Origin: Sphingobacterium faecium
GTDB lineage: Bacteria > Bacteroidota > Bacteroidia > Sphingobacteriales > Sphingobacteriaceae
Direction of reading: 5' to 3'
DNA length: 64,000 nt
Assembly: GCF_003054045.1 (NCBI RefSeq)
Contig: NZ_QBKH01000006.1
Coordinates: 186,001 to 250,000, forward strand
Below the pieces are notes generated by a model that ran no database searches, had not been told where the DNA came from, and worked only from the letters and a program-made list of their open reading frames with translations. Shown here in pieces: positions 15,807 through 24,924 of the stretch. Position 1 is the stretch's first letter. Every line of letters begins with the position of its first letter. The translations under genes and the position numbers were made by a program.

Positions 15807-16853
15807 ATGCACAAGCTCAGAATTACGAACATCATTCCGCGTGAAAATCACAATGTAACCATTAATTTTGAACCAGTATCAGGGGAGTTTCCAACTTATA
15901 AAGCTGGTCAATTTTTGACTTTATCTTTTGAATTTGCTAATCGGGAGCTGAGGAGATCGTATTCTTTCAGTAGTTCTCCAGATGTCGATGAACCCTTAAG
16001 TATTACGGTTAAGCGGGTTGAGAACGGTGAGATTTCCCGTTTTTTACACCATAAAATTCAGGAGGGAGATATTGTGGATGCATTAGATCCACAGGGGTTG
16101 TTTACTTATGATCCTATTCAAGATAGCGAACGTACCGTATTTTTATTCGCCGCAGGTATTGGTATCACTCCTTTATTCTCCATCTTGAAGACTGCATTGG
16201 TTCGGGAAAGTAAATCAAAGATTGTGATGGCTTATAGCAATAGCTCTCCAGAGGTAACTCCTTTTAAAGAAGAACTACAGGAATGGGCAAAAAAATATCC
16301 GGATCGTCTTCAGATTATTTGGATTTACTCCAACAGTAAAAATCTGATGACAGCAAGATTGAACAGAGATTATATCCTTTCCATTTTGAAAAATCATTTG
16401 CCAACTACACATCATAATGTTCTGTTTTACACCTGTGGTCCGGTAATCTATATGGACTTGTGTCGATTTACTTTGTTAGGGATGGGGTTTGATGAATCTC
16501 AAATCAAACGCGAGACCTTTTTGCTTCCTGAAAATGAAGAAGACGATGATGATGAATCGGAAAAAGAGGTGGATAAAAGTACCTATTCCATTAAGTTAAA
16601 CTTTCAAGGTCAAAGTTATCATCTGGACATCCCATATAATAAATCTATTCTAGATGTTGGTTTGGAAAACAAGATTAAGCTCCCATATTCCTGCAAGTCG
16701 GGTATGTGCAGTACCTGTATATCGGATTGTTCACAAGGAAAGGTACGCATGACCTATAATGAAGTGTTAACAGATCGTGAAATTGAAAATGGACGTATAT
16801 TGCTGTGTACGGGACATCCAATTGAAGCGGATACGGTTATAGATGTATTTTAA
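15807..16853 (+). CDS. PaaE-like ferredoxin-NAD(P)H oxidoreductase (FAD + 2Fe-2S)
   Basis: A 348-residue protein from the ATG at 15807 (an in-frame TTG lies 2 codons earlier). Domains: FAD-binding barrel with RRSYSFSSSPD (about 49-59), NAD(P)-binding domain with FLFAAGIGITPLFSIL and the C-terminal-side YTCGP, an acidic linker (ENEEDDDDESEKE), then a plant-type 2Fe-2S domain with CKSGMCSTC plus a later LLCTGHP cysteine. It passes electrons from NAD(P)H through FAD to 2Fe-2S and on to an oxygenase or desaturase. No partner oxygenase is adjacent. The gene begins 153 nt after the FAD lipoprotein gene, so co-transcription with the polyamine operon is possible but not shown. Confidence 0.88.
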   Translation: MHKLRITNIIPRENHNVTINFEPVSGEFPTYKAGQFLTLSFEFANRELRRSYSFSSSPDVDEPLSITVKRVENGEISRFLHHKIQEGDIVDALDPQGLFTYDPIQDSERTVFLFAAGIGITPLFSILKTALVRESKSKIVMAYSNSSPEVTPFKEELQEWAKKYPDRLQIIWIYSNSKNLMTARLNRDYILSILKNHLPTTHHNVLFYTCGPVIYMDLCRFTLLGMGFDESQIKRETFLLPENEEDDDDESEKEVDKSTYSIKLNFQGQSYHLDIPYNKSILDVGLENKIKLPYSCKSGMCSTCISDCSQGKVRMTYNEVLTDREIENGRILLCTGHPIEADTVIDVF

Positions 16854-17016
16854 TATTATATTTTTTTCTATTCATAGTCGTACTGTCAACGATTATGTGG
16901 ATCTTTTATTGGTATTTCAATCTACAGGCTTATTATTCTGAATTAGATCATGACGTGTTAGCATCTATTTTATATTGATCAATCGTTTGATCTCATTTAT
17001 TTTACATTATTTTCGT

Positions 17017-17024
17017 TAGATTTG
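17017..17024 (+). promoter_or_regulatory. -7 promoter element for acetoacetyl-CoA synthetase
   Basis: TAGATTTG matches TAnnTTTG, 25 nt before the start codon at 17050. A TTTG at 16986-16989 is the nearest -33-like sequence, but its spacing (27 nt) is longer than usual. Confidence 0.45.
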
Positions 17025-17049
17025 ATTCAAACCAAATGAATCAAAAATA

Positions 17050-18957
17050 ATGAGTAATTTACTTTGGGAGCCTTCTATTGCTTATCAAGAGGAGTCTTCT
17101 TTACACCAGTTTAAAGAATTTGTAACAAATAAACGGCAACTCAGCATGGATTCCTATCCTGTACTCTGGGACTGGTCTGTTTCACATCTAGATGAGTTTT
17201 GGGAAGATATAGCCCTATTTTTTAATGTTATTTTTCATCATCCTTATCAGCGGGTTTTTGAAACATCTACACAAGGTTTTATTGGTTCTAAATGGTTTGA
17301 AGGCGCTACATTAAATTATGCTGAGCATATTTTTCGTCAGTCGACCATAGATCGTCCAGCTCTTTTATTTCAAGAGGAGAATAAGCCCGTTCAGGTGATT
17401 TCATGGAAAGAACTGGAAGTGATAGTTAAATCGCTACAAGAGTATCTTATAGGGCAGGGGATACAGCAAGGTGACCGCGTCGTGGCTGTGTTGAAAAATA
17501 GCCCAGCTTCTATCGCTCTTTTTTTAGCAGTAAATAGTATTGGTGCGATATGGTCATGCTGTTCTCCAGATTTTGGAGCGACAAGTATATCCGAGCGATT
17601 TGCTCAGGTGACGCCCAAACTTTTATTTGCAGATGCGGCATATACCTATAACGGCAAATGGTTTGATCTGAAAGATTCGATGATCGATTTAGCTTCGAAT
17701 CTAGAAAGTTTAGTCGGGGATGTCATTTTTGTTGGGGAACAAATTTGGGAGGACATCATATCTCAAGACACGGGCTCACCATTGCAATTCACAGCAGTTC
17801 CTTTTGATCATCCGATCTGGATTTTATATTCTTCGGGTACTACTGGTAAACCTAAAGCGATCACGCACAGTTGTGGCGGTATTTTATTGGAACATTTCAA
17901 AGCTTTGGCTCTTCACCAGAATGTGCAAGAGGGGGAACGATTTATCTGGTATGCAACTACTGGTTGGATGATGTGGAACTATGCCCTTTCTTCTTTATTG
18001 GTAGGGGCAACGCTGTGTATTTACGAAGGTTCTTTGGTCTATCCTGAAAAATTATCTTTTTGGAATTTTATTGCTGAACATCAGATCGATCATGTGGGTG
18101 CTGGTGCGGCTTATTATATCGCTAATCAGCAATTTGAATTGACAAAGCCGCGTTATCAACCTAAAACTATCGGTTCTACAGGTTCTCCGTTGCCTCCGCA
18201 GACATTCTCTTGGTTACAAAAGCAATTTCCACAAGCACAGATAATTTCCTTAAGTGGCGGAACTGATGTATGCAGTGCATTTCTATCCGGAAATCCTTTA
18301 CTACCGGTATACGCTGGTGAAATACAGTGCTTGACCTTAGGGTCAAAGATTGAGGCTTATAATGAAAATGGAGAATCGGTAAAAAATGAGGTGGGCGAGC
18401 TGGTTATTACATTGCCTATGCCTTCCATGCCAATATACTTTTGGAATGATCATCACAATATTCAATATCAAGCTAGTTATTTTGATAAATATCCAGGTGT
18501 TTGGTGTCATGGGGATTGGATCAAGTTTACCGAGCATGACGGTATTATCGTTTACGGTCGTTCGGATGCTACTTTGAATCGAGGTGGCGTACGAATCGGG
18601 ACTGCTGAAATCTATAATATATTGAACACTTTTTCGGAAGTTGCCGATAGTTTAATTATTTGTCTTGATCAGGAGGATGGAACATCGACCATGCCATTGT
18701 ATGTTCAGATGCGGGATGGAGTTTCCCTTAACGATGAACTGAAGGCTGCGATCAAATTAAAGTTAAGAAAGAGTTATAGTCCGCGCCATGTGCCTGATGA
18801 TATCATTGCGGTACCAACGATACCTTACACCCTTAGTGGCAAGAAATTGGAGATTCCTGTGAAAAAAATTATGATGGGAACTCCACTCGAAAAAGCGGTC
18901 AGTGTAGCTGTATTAAAAGATCCTAAGTCTTTGGATTTTTGGTTAAAATCACTTTAG
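17050..18957 (+). CDS. Acetoacetate-CoA ligase (acetoacetyl-CoA synthetase)
   Basis: A 635-residue ANL-superfamily enzyme, within the usual 630-660 of this family. The AMP-binding P-loop is LYSSGTTGKPKAITHS (about 260-275). Family-specific segments include TGWMMWNYALSSLLVGATL, GSTGSPLPPQTFSWL and SGGTDVCSAF. The C-terminal SGKKLEIPVKKI supplies the catalytic lysine. It activates acetoacetate to acetoacetyl-CoA at the cost of ATP. Acetoacetate is the product of HMG-CoA lyase, encoded 4 kb to the right, so this gene would return it to acetyl-CoA metabolism. It is convergent with the carboxylase gene, with a two-way terminator between. Confidence 0.9.
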   Translation: MSNLLWEPSIAYQEESSLHQFKEFVTNKRQLSMDSYPVLWDWSVSHLDEFWEDIALFFNVIFHHPYQRVFETSTQGFIGSKWFEGATLNYAEHIFRQSTIDRPALLFQEENKPVQVISWKELEVIVKSLQEYLIGQGIQQGDRVVAVLKNSPASIALFLAVNSIGAIWSCCSPDFGATSISERFAQVTPKLLFADAAYTYNGKWFDLKDSMIDLASNLESLVGDVIFVGEQIWEDIISQDTGSPLQFTAVPFDHPIWILYSSGTTGKPKAITHSCGGILLEHFKALALHQNVQEGERFIWYATTGWMMWNYALSSLLVGATLCIYEGSLVYPEKLSFWNFIAEHQIDHVGAGAAYYIANQQFELTKPRYQPKTIGSTGSPLPPQTFSWLQKQFPQAQIISLSGGTDVCSAFLSGNPLLPVYAGEIQCLTLGSKIEAYNENGESVKNEVGELVITLPMPSMPIYFWNDHHNIQYQASYFDKYPGVWCHGDWIKFTEHDGIIVYGRSDATLNRGGVRIGTAEIYNILNTFSEVADSLIICLDQEDGTSTMPLYVQMRDGVSLNDELKAAIKLKLRKSYSPRHVPDDIIAVPTIPYTLSGKKLEIPVKKIMMGTPLEKAVSVAVLKDPKSLDFWLKSL

Positions 18958-18999
18958 TTCAGTGTTTTGTGTATTCTATTGTAAATAATTACTATAGAT

Positions 19000-19046
19000 A
19001 AAATAATAAAGCTCCGATTTACAAACCGGGGCTTTATTATTTTTTA
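19000..19046. terminator. Bidirectional hairpin terminator
   Basis: AAATAATAAAGCTCCG pairs with CGGGGCTTTATTATTT across a loop of about 10 nt, flanked by A and T runs. It separates the convergent acetoacetyl-CoA synthetase and carboxylase genes. Confidence 0.8.
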
Positions 19047-19092
19047 TGCTATGGATTTATTTTTGTAAAATATGGTGCTCGCCCTATAGTGA

Positions 19093-20700
19093 TCAGGTTT
19101 GGATCACACCGACATTGTAGCGTTCAGTTATTGGATTATGATTAGCAGCTTCTATTCCTAGACTAATCACCTTCCTTGTTTCATCAGGTCTAATGACTCC
19201 ATCGACCCAGATACGGGCAGCAGCGTAATAGGGGCTGAGCTGCTCGAGGTAACGCTTCTTGATATCATCTAGCAGGGTGTTCTTTTCTTCTTCTGAGATC
19301 TCTATTCCTTTCGCTTTTAGGGCAGATTCTTGAATCTGTAAGAGGGTATTACCGGCAGCGGCACCACTCATAACTGCCATCTGTGCTGTAGGCCAAGCAT
19401 AGATTAATCTAGGATCATATGCTTTACCACACATTGCATAATTTCCGGCACCATAGCTATTACCAATGATGAATGTGAATTTAGGAACGACTGAATTTGC
19501 CATCGCATTGACCATCTTAGCACCATCTTTAATGATGCCGCCCTGTTCGGAGCGACTACCGACCATGAAACCTGTTACATCCTGCAAGAATACCAGTGGA
19601 ATTAATTGTTGATTACAGTTCATGATAAAGCGTGCAGCTTTGTCTGCCGAATCGCTGTATATTACGCCACCCATCTGCATTTCAACAGCACCAGCTGGTT
19701 TCTTAGCTTTAACTATTTCTCGTTGATTGGCAACGATCCCTACTGCCCATCCGTCAATACGGGCAAGACCACAGACAATCGTTTTGCCATAATCCTGTTT
19801 ATATTCTTCAAAAGTACCTTCGTCAACCAAAGCTTCTAAAAGCTTGTGCATGGAATAGGGTTTTGTACGATCTAAAGGAAGTATTTCTGCGATTTCTGTA
19901 CTTTTTCGTAGTGGTTCTTTAGATTCCTTTCGATTGAAACCTGCTTTTGGGTGTGCACCAAGTTTATCCATAACACCTTTTATGGCATCAAGACAGCTTG
20001 CTTCATCCGGGAATTTATTGTCTGTCACACCAGAGATAACAGAATGTGTGCTTGCGCCTCCCAATGTCTCCGCATCTACTGTTTCACCAATAGCAGACTT
20101 TACTAAATAAGGGCCAGCTAAAAATACGGAACCCGTTCCTTCAACGATAAATGCATAATCGGACATGATCGGCAAATAGGCACCTCCCGCGACACAACTG
20201 CCCATTATAGCGGCTATTTGAGGGATACCCATAGAGGACATTTTAGCATTATTTCTAAAAATGCGTCCAAAATGTTCTTTATCAGGGAATATTTGATCCT
20301 GCATCGGTAAAAAGACACCTGCAGAATCGACAAGGTATATGATGGGAATTTTGTTCTCCATAGCAATTTCTTGCGCACGTAGATTTTTCTTGCAGCTAAT
20401 GGGGAACCAGGCACCAGCCTTTACAGTGGCATCATTAGAGACAATGACGCATAATTCGTCTTTAACATATCCAAGCACACAGACAACACCTGCATTTGGG
20501 CAGCCGCCTTCTTCAGGGTACATCTTGTCTCCGGCAAACTGGGCAATTTCAATATAAGTTCTGTGATCATCGAGTAGGTATTCGACACGCTCCCATGCAG
20601 TGAGTTTTCCTTTAGCTTTTAATTTTTTGATTTTATCTTCGCCACCTCCCAAGCGAAGTTCTGCTCTTTTTAGTTCTAACTCTACAATTAGTTCATTCAT
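19093..20700 (-). CDS. Acyl-CoA carboxylase beta (carboxyltransferase) subunit, methylcrotonyl-CoA type
   Basis: A 535-residue protein. The ATG at 20700 (MNELIVELELKRAEL) is preferred over an upstream in-frame TTG. It has two crotonase-fold halves: GGCPNAGVVCVLGYV and MGSCVAGGAYLPIMSDYAF in the first, FLQDVTGFMVGSRSEQGG and FIIGNSYGAGNYAMCGKAY in the second. The spacing and the AYLPIMSDYAFIVEGTGSVF segment fit methylcrotonyl-CoA carboxylase beta better than propionyl-CoA carboxylase. It would carboxylate 3-methylcrotonyl-CoA to 3-methylglutaconyl-CoA in leucine breakdown. No biotin-carboxylase/biotin-carrier subunit is encoded in this window, so the partner must lie elsewhere. Divergent from the acyl-CoA dehydrogenase operon. 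Confidence 0.88.
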   Translation of the reverse strand: MNELIVELELKRAELRLGGGEDKIKKLKAKGKLTAWERVEYLLDDHRTYIEIAQFAGDKMYPEEGGCPNAGVVCVLGYVKDELCVIVSNDATVKAGAWFPISCKKNLRAQEIAMENKIPIIYLVDSAGVFLPMQDQIFPDKEHFGRIFRNNAKMSSMGIPQIAAIMGSCVAGGAYLPIMSDYAFIVEGTGSVFLAGPYLVKSAIGETVDAETLGGASTHSVISGVTDNKFPDEASCLDAIKGVMDKLGAHPKAGFNRKESKEPLRKSTEIAEILPLDRTKPYSMHKLLEALVDEGTFEEYKQDYGKTIVCGLARIDGWAVGIVANQREIVKAKKPAGAVEMQMGGVIYSDSADKAARFIMNCNQQLIPLVFLQDVTGFMVGSRSEQGGIIKDGAKMVNAMANSVVPKFTFIIGNSYGAGNYAMCGKAYDPRLIYAWPTAQMAVMSGAAAGNTLLQIQESALKAKGIEISEEEKNTLLDDIKKRYLEQLSPYYAAARIWVDGVIRPDETRKVISLGIEAANHNPITERYNVGVIQT

Positions 20701-20794
20701 GTTATAATTGGATTTTAAGCATGTCAAATTCAGAATTTGATAATATGAGATAAATTTAACATTATATTTTGAGTTTCTCTAAAAAAAGATGTTA

Positions 20795-20802
20795 TAATTT
20801 TG
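20795..20802 (+). promoter_or_regulatory. -7 promoter element for the acyl-CoA dehydrogenase operon
   Basis: TAATTTTG matches TAnnTTTG, 49 nt before the start codon. A TTG at 20769-20771 is a possible -33 element with 23-nt spacing. On the other strand, TGAATTTG near 20730 is a one-mismatch candidate for the carboxylase gene. Confidence 0.45.
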
Positions 20803-20851
20803 TTATTATTGTAAATAACAGAATTCCAATTATAAATTAAAGATAACATTT

Positions 20852-21997
20852 ATGTTTATTGAAAATGAACAACAAATGATGATGATTCGCCAAAGTGCTC
20901 GAGACTTTGCTGAAACTCATATTCGTCCCTACATCATGGAGTGGGATGAATCACAAACATTTCCAGCGCCTTTATTTAAGAAACTCGGAGATCATGGTTT
21001 CATGGGCATTATTGTCCCGGAAGCTTATGGTGGATCTGGCTTTGGATACCAAGAATATATCACTATTCTGGATGAAATATCCAAAGTTTGTGGTTCCATA
21101 GGACTTTCGGTAGCGGCACATAATTCGCTGTGTACAAATCATATATTGAGTTTCGCTAATGAAAGTCAGAAACAAAAATACTTGCCAAAATTAGCCACTG
21201 GAGAATGGCTGGGTGCTTGGGGGCTTACTGAGACAGGTTCGGGGTCTGATGCTGGAGGTTTAACTACTGTTGCGGTTCGTGATGGTGATTATTTTGTATT
21301 GAATGGTTCTAAAAATTTCATCACGCATGCGATTAGCTCGGATGTAGCTGTTGTCCTAGCGCGTACAGGCGAGAAAGGTGACAAAAAAGGTGTGACTGCT
21401 TTTATTATCGAAAAGGGGACTGAAGGGTTTTCTGCTGGTAAAAAAGAAAATAAATTAGGGATGCGTGCTTCAGAAACAGCTTGTCTATTTTTCGATAATT
21501 GCCGTATTCATCAGGATCAGATGGTCGGTGAAGAGGGGCAGGGTTTTGTTCAGGCATTGAAACTATTGGATGGTGGACGTATTTCAATTGCAGCGCTATC
21601 GTTGGGAATCGCTCGTGGTGCATATGAGTGTGCTCTGAAGTATGCAAACGAAAGAGAACAGTTCAATCAGAAGATTTTTGAATTTCAGGCGGTTGGATTT
21701 AAGCTTGCAGAAATGGCTACAGAAATTCAGGCAGCAGAGCTGCTGACCCGTCAAGCGGGATACATGAAAGATCGTGGTGAGCGTATTTCTAAAATCGGCG
21801 CAATGGCTAAGCTTTATGCTTCCGAAGCTGCTGTATCGGTCTCCAATGAATCTGTACAGATTTTCGGAGGATATGGCTTTACGAAGGATTATCCTGCTGA
21901 AAAGTTTTTTAGAGACGCAAAATTATGTACAATCGGGGAAGGTACGTCGAGTATACAGAAGATGGTTATTTCTCGGGAAATTCAAAAAGATGCCTAA
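20852..21997 (+). CDS. Acyl-CoA dehydrogenase (probable leucine catabolism)
   Basis: A 381-residue FAD enzyme of standard length. It shows GSIGLSVAAHNSLC, the FAD/substrate segments WGLTETGSGSDAGG and FITHAISSDVAVVLA, QIFGGYGFTKDYPAEKFFRD, and the catalytic-base region IGEGTSSIQ with Glu363. The base in that position is the short-chain/general type; classical isovaleryl-CoA dehydrogenases use a glutamate in a different helix. So the operon context (HMG-CoA lyase, hydratase, divergent methylcrotonyl-CoA carboxylase) argues for isovaleryl-CoA, while the active-site layout leaves butyryl- or 2-methylbutyryl-CoA open. The stop overlaps the HMG-CoA lyase start by 8 nt (ATGCCTAA). Confidence 0.88.
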   Translation: MFIENEQQMMMIRQSARDFAETHIRPYIMEWDESQTFPAPLFKKLGDHGFMGIIVPEAYGGSGFGYQEYITILDEISKVCGSIGLSVAAHNSLCTNHILSFANESQKQKYLPKLATGEWLGAWGLTETGSGSDAGGLTTVAVRDGDYFVLNGSKNFITHAISSDVAVVLARTGEKGDKKGVTAFIIEKGTEGFSAGKKENKLGMRASETACLFFDNCRIHQDQMVGEEGQGFVQALKLLDGGRISIAALSLGIARGAYECALKYANEREQFNQKIFEFQAVGFKLAEMATEIQAAELLTRQAGYMKDRGERISKIGAMAKLYASEAAVSVSNESVQIFGGYGFTKDYPAEKFFRDAKLCTIGEGTSSIQKMVISREIQKDA

Positions 21998-22835
21998 AAA
22001 AGAAGATATAATTTTGGTAGAATGTCCCAGAGATGCCATTCAAGGGATATCGCATGTGATTCCAACAGAAAAAAAAGTTAAGTATTTGAACATGTTGCTT
22101 GAAAGCGAACTGTTTGACTGGCTTGACTGTGGATCGTTTGTGTCTCCAAAAGCTGTTCCGCAATTGGCGGATACTGAAGAAGTGCTTCGTCAGCTGAATA
22201 CTTCTGGTAAAACGAAGCTGCTGGGGATTATTGCTAATGAACAAGGTGCCCTACGTGCTGTGAAATCGGAGAATATTACGTACTTGGGCTATCCTTTTTC
22301 CATCTCTGAGGTTTTTCAACAGCGGAATACGAATGCGTCTATAGCGGATTCATTTGAGCGATTGAAGGGGATTGTTGAAATCGCCCGTAAGCATGAAAAA
22401 GAAGTGGTGGTCTATATATCTATGGCGTTTGGAAATCCATTTGGTGATTTTTGGAGTAATGAACTTGTGCTGGATTGGATGGACAAAATTGCTGCCCTTG
22501 GGGTGGTGGAGTTCTCTTTGGCAGATACAACTTCTGAGGCAACATTGCCGCAGATCACACAACTTTTTGAACAGGCGTTACAACGGTTTCCTGCCTTACA
22601 TATCGGTGCACATTTTCATTCTCCTAAGGCAAGTAGTCTAGATAAAATCAATGCTGCTTACTTTGCTGGGTGTAGAAAATTTGATGGTGCTATTTTAGGT
22701 TTTGGTGGCTGTCCTTTTGCTGAAGATGATTTGGTTGGGAATATTCCCACGGAAGATTTAATGTATTATTTTGAGCGAAAAGGGCAGGATAAAATATTGA
22801 CCTTTGGTGGTGAATTTATTAATTTAATAGCATAA
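21990..22835 (+). CDS. Hydroxymethylglutaryl-CoA lyase
   Basis: A 281-residue TIM-barrel enzyme. The start at 21990 overlaps the previous stop and gives a normal N-terminus (MPKKEDIILVECPRDAIQG). Family features are the metal/substrate segment PRDAIQ (usually PRDGLQ), HFHSPK with the HxH metal ligands, and the catalytic-cysteine loop GFGGCPFAEDDLVGNIPTED. It splits HMG-CoA into acetyl-CoA and acetoacetate, the last step of leucine degradation. Departures from the commonest sequence (Cys before PRD, Ala instead of Gly after it, Ser instead of Asp after HxH) are conservative but worth noting. 12 nt precede the hydratase gene. Confidence 0.87.
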   Translation: MPKKEDIILVECPRDAIQGISHVIPTEKKVKYLNMLLESELFDWLDCGSFVSPKAVPQLADTEEVLRQLNTSGKTKLLGIIANEQGALRAVKSENITYLGYPFSISEVFQQRNTNASIADSFERLKGIVEIARKHEKEVVVYISMAFGNPFGDFWSNELVLDWMDKIAALGVVEFSLADTTSEATLPQITQLFEQALQRFPALHIGAHFHSPKASSLDKINAAYFAGCRKFDGAILGFGGCPFAEDDLVGNIPTEDLMYYFERKGQDKILTFGGEFINLIA

Positions 22836-22847
22836 AGTCAGATTGTT

Positions 22848-23633
22848 ATGAATGGTTATTTGAATTATAAGTTTATTAAGGTAAAACAGCTCGATCATGT
22901 TTTTTATCTGACGTTGGCCCGTCCTGAAAAACGAAATGCTTTTACACCGTTGATGATCGATGAGATCCATCATGCCATACAAATGGCGGATGCTGACCCT
23001 GAAGTTCGGGTAGTGGTGCTTGACGCTGAAGGCCCTGTTTTTTGTGCGGGTATGGATCTAAATGCTTTTGAAAATCCAGATAAAATTGACCATTCGGATG
23101 TCGTGCCGCATGTGGATTTATCATTGGGCGAGGTGATGTCAATTTTGAATAAACCTTCCATTGCAGTTCTCGAAGGAAATGTGATTGCGGGAGGTTTTTT
23201 AATGATTCTGGAGTGTACTTATGTTTTTGCTCATTCGGCTGTCCAGTTTTCTTTACCAGAGGTTCAGATTGGTTTATTTCCTTTTCAAGTCTTAGCTGGT
23301 TTGCTTAAACATTTACCGTATCATAAAGCAATGGATCTATGTATTCATTCGGAGGTCATAACGGCACAAGAAATGAAAAGTATGGGATTGGTTTATGATC
23401 TTCTGGATCAAAAGCCAGATATTTTACCTGCATTGATAGCTAAGCTCACTTCTGCGGCACCTTTGGCCGTGAAGATGGGCTTTGAGGCAGCGAAGCAATT
23501 ACGTGAGCTTAAATCGTCTGATCAGTATGCTTTTCTTCTAGAGCAGTTGGTTAAATTGAGGTCAAGTCATGATTTTAAAGAAGGAATGGCCGCACGTATG
23601 GAAAAAAGACCTCCAAATTGGAAAGGAGAGTAA
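22848..23633 (+). CDS. Enoyl-CoA hydratase/isomerase family protein (probable methylglutaconyl-CoA hydratase)
   Basis: A 261-residue crotonase-fold protein. Oxyanion-hole segments are FCAGMDLNAF and EGNVIAGGFLMILECTY, and FSLPEVQIGLFPF carries a family acidic residue. Within this operon it fits the step from 3-methylglutaconyl-CoA to HMG-CoA, between the carboxylase and HMG-CoA lyase. The second usual hydratase glutamate position is not clear without alignment, so an isomerase role is possible. A decayed copy of its 3' end lies 1.5 kb downstream (24925-25162). Confidence 0.85.
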   Translation: MNGYLNYKFIKVKQLDHVFYLTLARPEKRNAFTPLMIDEIHHAIQMADADPEVRVVVLDAEGPVFCAGMDLNAFENPDKIDHSDVVPHVDLSLGEVMSILNKPSIAVLEGNVIAGGFLMILECTYVFAHSAVQFSLPEVQIGLFPFQVLAGLLKHLPYHKAMDLCIHSEVITAQEMKSMGLVYDLLDQKPDILPALIAKLTSAAPLAVKMGFEAAKQLRELKSSDQYAFLLEQLVKLRSSHDFKEGMAARMEKRPPNWKGE

Positions 23634-23640
23634 TTGTTAT

Positions 23641-24020
23641 TAAAACATGCTGAAGCTAGGTCTACTCGTTAAAGGTGAAAATTCCCACGGGATAGAGGTA
23701 AAGATAATGCATATAGCCCAAGCAGTGTGGATTAAGATCGTTCTGAACTTATCTGCACTGCTTTGTTTTTTTATGGTTTTATATCAATAGTCGTAAATGC
23801 CATACTACCAATGGTCGCCATGTTGATCTGTTCCATCACCAAAAAGCGTACTTTGATGATGTTTTTGAAGGTGTCGATAAATAGTTGACCGTCTGACTTT
23901 CAGTATAGTCGGTTTGATCCTACGATAAACTGTATGTAAAGTAGTATCAATGTGACGATTGAAAGTCTATAATCATACAGTTTTCATGCGACACCTTTTT
24001 TCCAGCCTATATGACCTGAA
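23641..24020 (-). pseudogene. Decayed copy of the cytochrome-b-like membrane protein gene
   Basis: This stretch aligns base by base with the intact minus-strand gene at 25165-25632. Examples: CATATAGCCCAAGCAGTGT is shared, the stop codon and last codons match (ttaaaacat), and ACTGTATGTAAAGTA and CATACAGTTTT recur. The copy's C-terminal part still reads as TAWAICIIFTSIPWEFSPLT on the minus strand. An in-frame stop and shift near 23773, a loose middle part, and loss of the first 20 or so codons make it non-functional. The rest of the 510-base gap up to 24145 (from about 24020) is AT-rich with no gene seen. Confidence 0.85.
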
Positions 24021-24145
24021 TTTGAAATGTGAACAATTGATGTGTTTTAAGGTTTAATATGCTGCCCTTAGTGTGAAAGGATAACAAACTAAGGATGTAA
24101 ATGTATTTTCTTTAATTTCCTATTTTTATATTGTAATTTTATGAA

Positions 24146-24868
24146 ATGACTGATTTTGGAACAAAAAAAGGTGGCTACACACAGATGAAAGGGTTTCGTC
24201 AAAAAGCTGAGTATGCTCTCAACAGGGTCAGGTTTTTGACAAAACAGCGAGGAGTCATCAATACTTGTAAATTTATTTATAGTCGATATTTATATTTTTT
24301 TAAGTACCGCATCAATCTGGCTGGAGTAATGACTCCGCAAGAACTTAATATTCAGAATAAGGGTGCCTGTAATTATGAGCCTATAGCACATTATACCTTT
24401 AATAGAATGTTGAAAAATATTAACTTCTGTTGGCATGAAAGCACTTTTGTTGATTTTGGATGTGGAAAAGGGGCTGCTATTTTGCTGGCAACTCGGTACA
24501 ATTTCAAACGTTATATAGGCGTCGAACTATCTCCATTATTGGTTGATGATTGTCGTAAAAATATTCAAAAATTTATTGGAAACAGGGTTTTAGATTATAA
24601 AATTGTCCATTGTAACGCAGCGGATTACCTCATTGAGGATGATGTTAATGTATTTTATTTTTTTAACCCATTTGCTCCGTCTGTTCTAAAATCTGTGTTG
24701 GATAATATTGAATTATCGCTGATTAAGAGACACAGAAAAATAATAATTTTATATTGCAATGGAGTGGATCTATCCTTAATATTGGATCGTGGCTACAAAA
24801 TAGTTTACTCGGAGGATGTAGATCCTATTACCCGATATTCATGTGGTAATTATGCCCTTGGAAATTAA
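24146..24868 (+). CDS. Class I SAM-dependent methyltransferase, unknown substrate
   Basis: A 240-residue protein with a Rossmann AdoMet-binding motif FVDFGCGKGAAILLA (about 101-115), an acidic strand-2 end (YIGVELSPLL) and a motif-IV-like FYFFNPFAPS. The N-terminal 60 residues are basic and aromatic. An alternative start is the Met at 24185 (MKGFRQKAEYAL). It lies between the two copies of a decayed tandem duplication and has no functional link to its neighbours. Compared with them it is noticeably AT-rich, which hints at later arrival. Substrate cannot be told; similar small methyltransferases are often found near glycan or surface-modification genes. Confidence 0.75.
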   Translation: MTDFGTKKGGYTQMKGFRQKAEYALNRVRFLTKQRGVINTCKFIYSRYLYFFKYRINLAGVMTPQELNIQNKGACNYEPIAHYTFNRMLKNINFCWHESTFVDFGCGKGAAILLATRYNFKRYIGVELSPLLVDDCRKNIQKFIGNRVLDYKIVHCNAADYLIEDDVNVFYFFNPFAPSVLKSVLDNIELSLIKRHRKIIILYCNGVDLSLILDRGYKIVYSEDVDPITRYSCGNYALGN

Positions 24869-24924
24869 TATTATATTGAAAATATTCCAATAGCTGCTAT
24901 TGCAAATTACTTCAACTGATTCTC

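Noticed and set aside
17720..17971. Plus-strand 83-codon frame inside the acetoacetyl-CoA synthetase gene
   Set aside because: Lies wholly inside a strongly supported enzyme gene in another frame, with no features of its own.
23634..24145. Possible small RNA or regulatory region downstream of the hydratase gene
   Set aside because: The conserved-looking sequence is explained by homology to the 25165-25632 gene, as a decayed copy.
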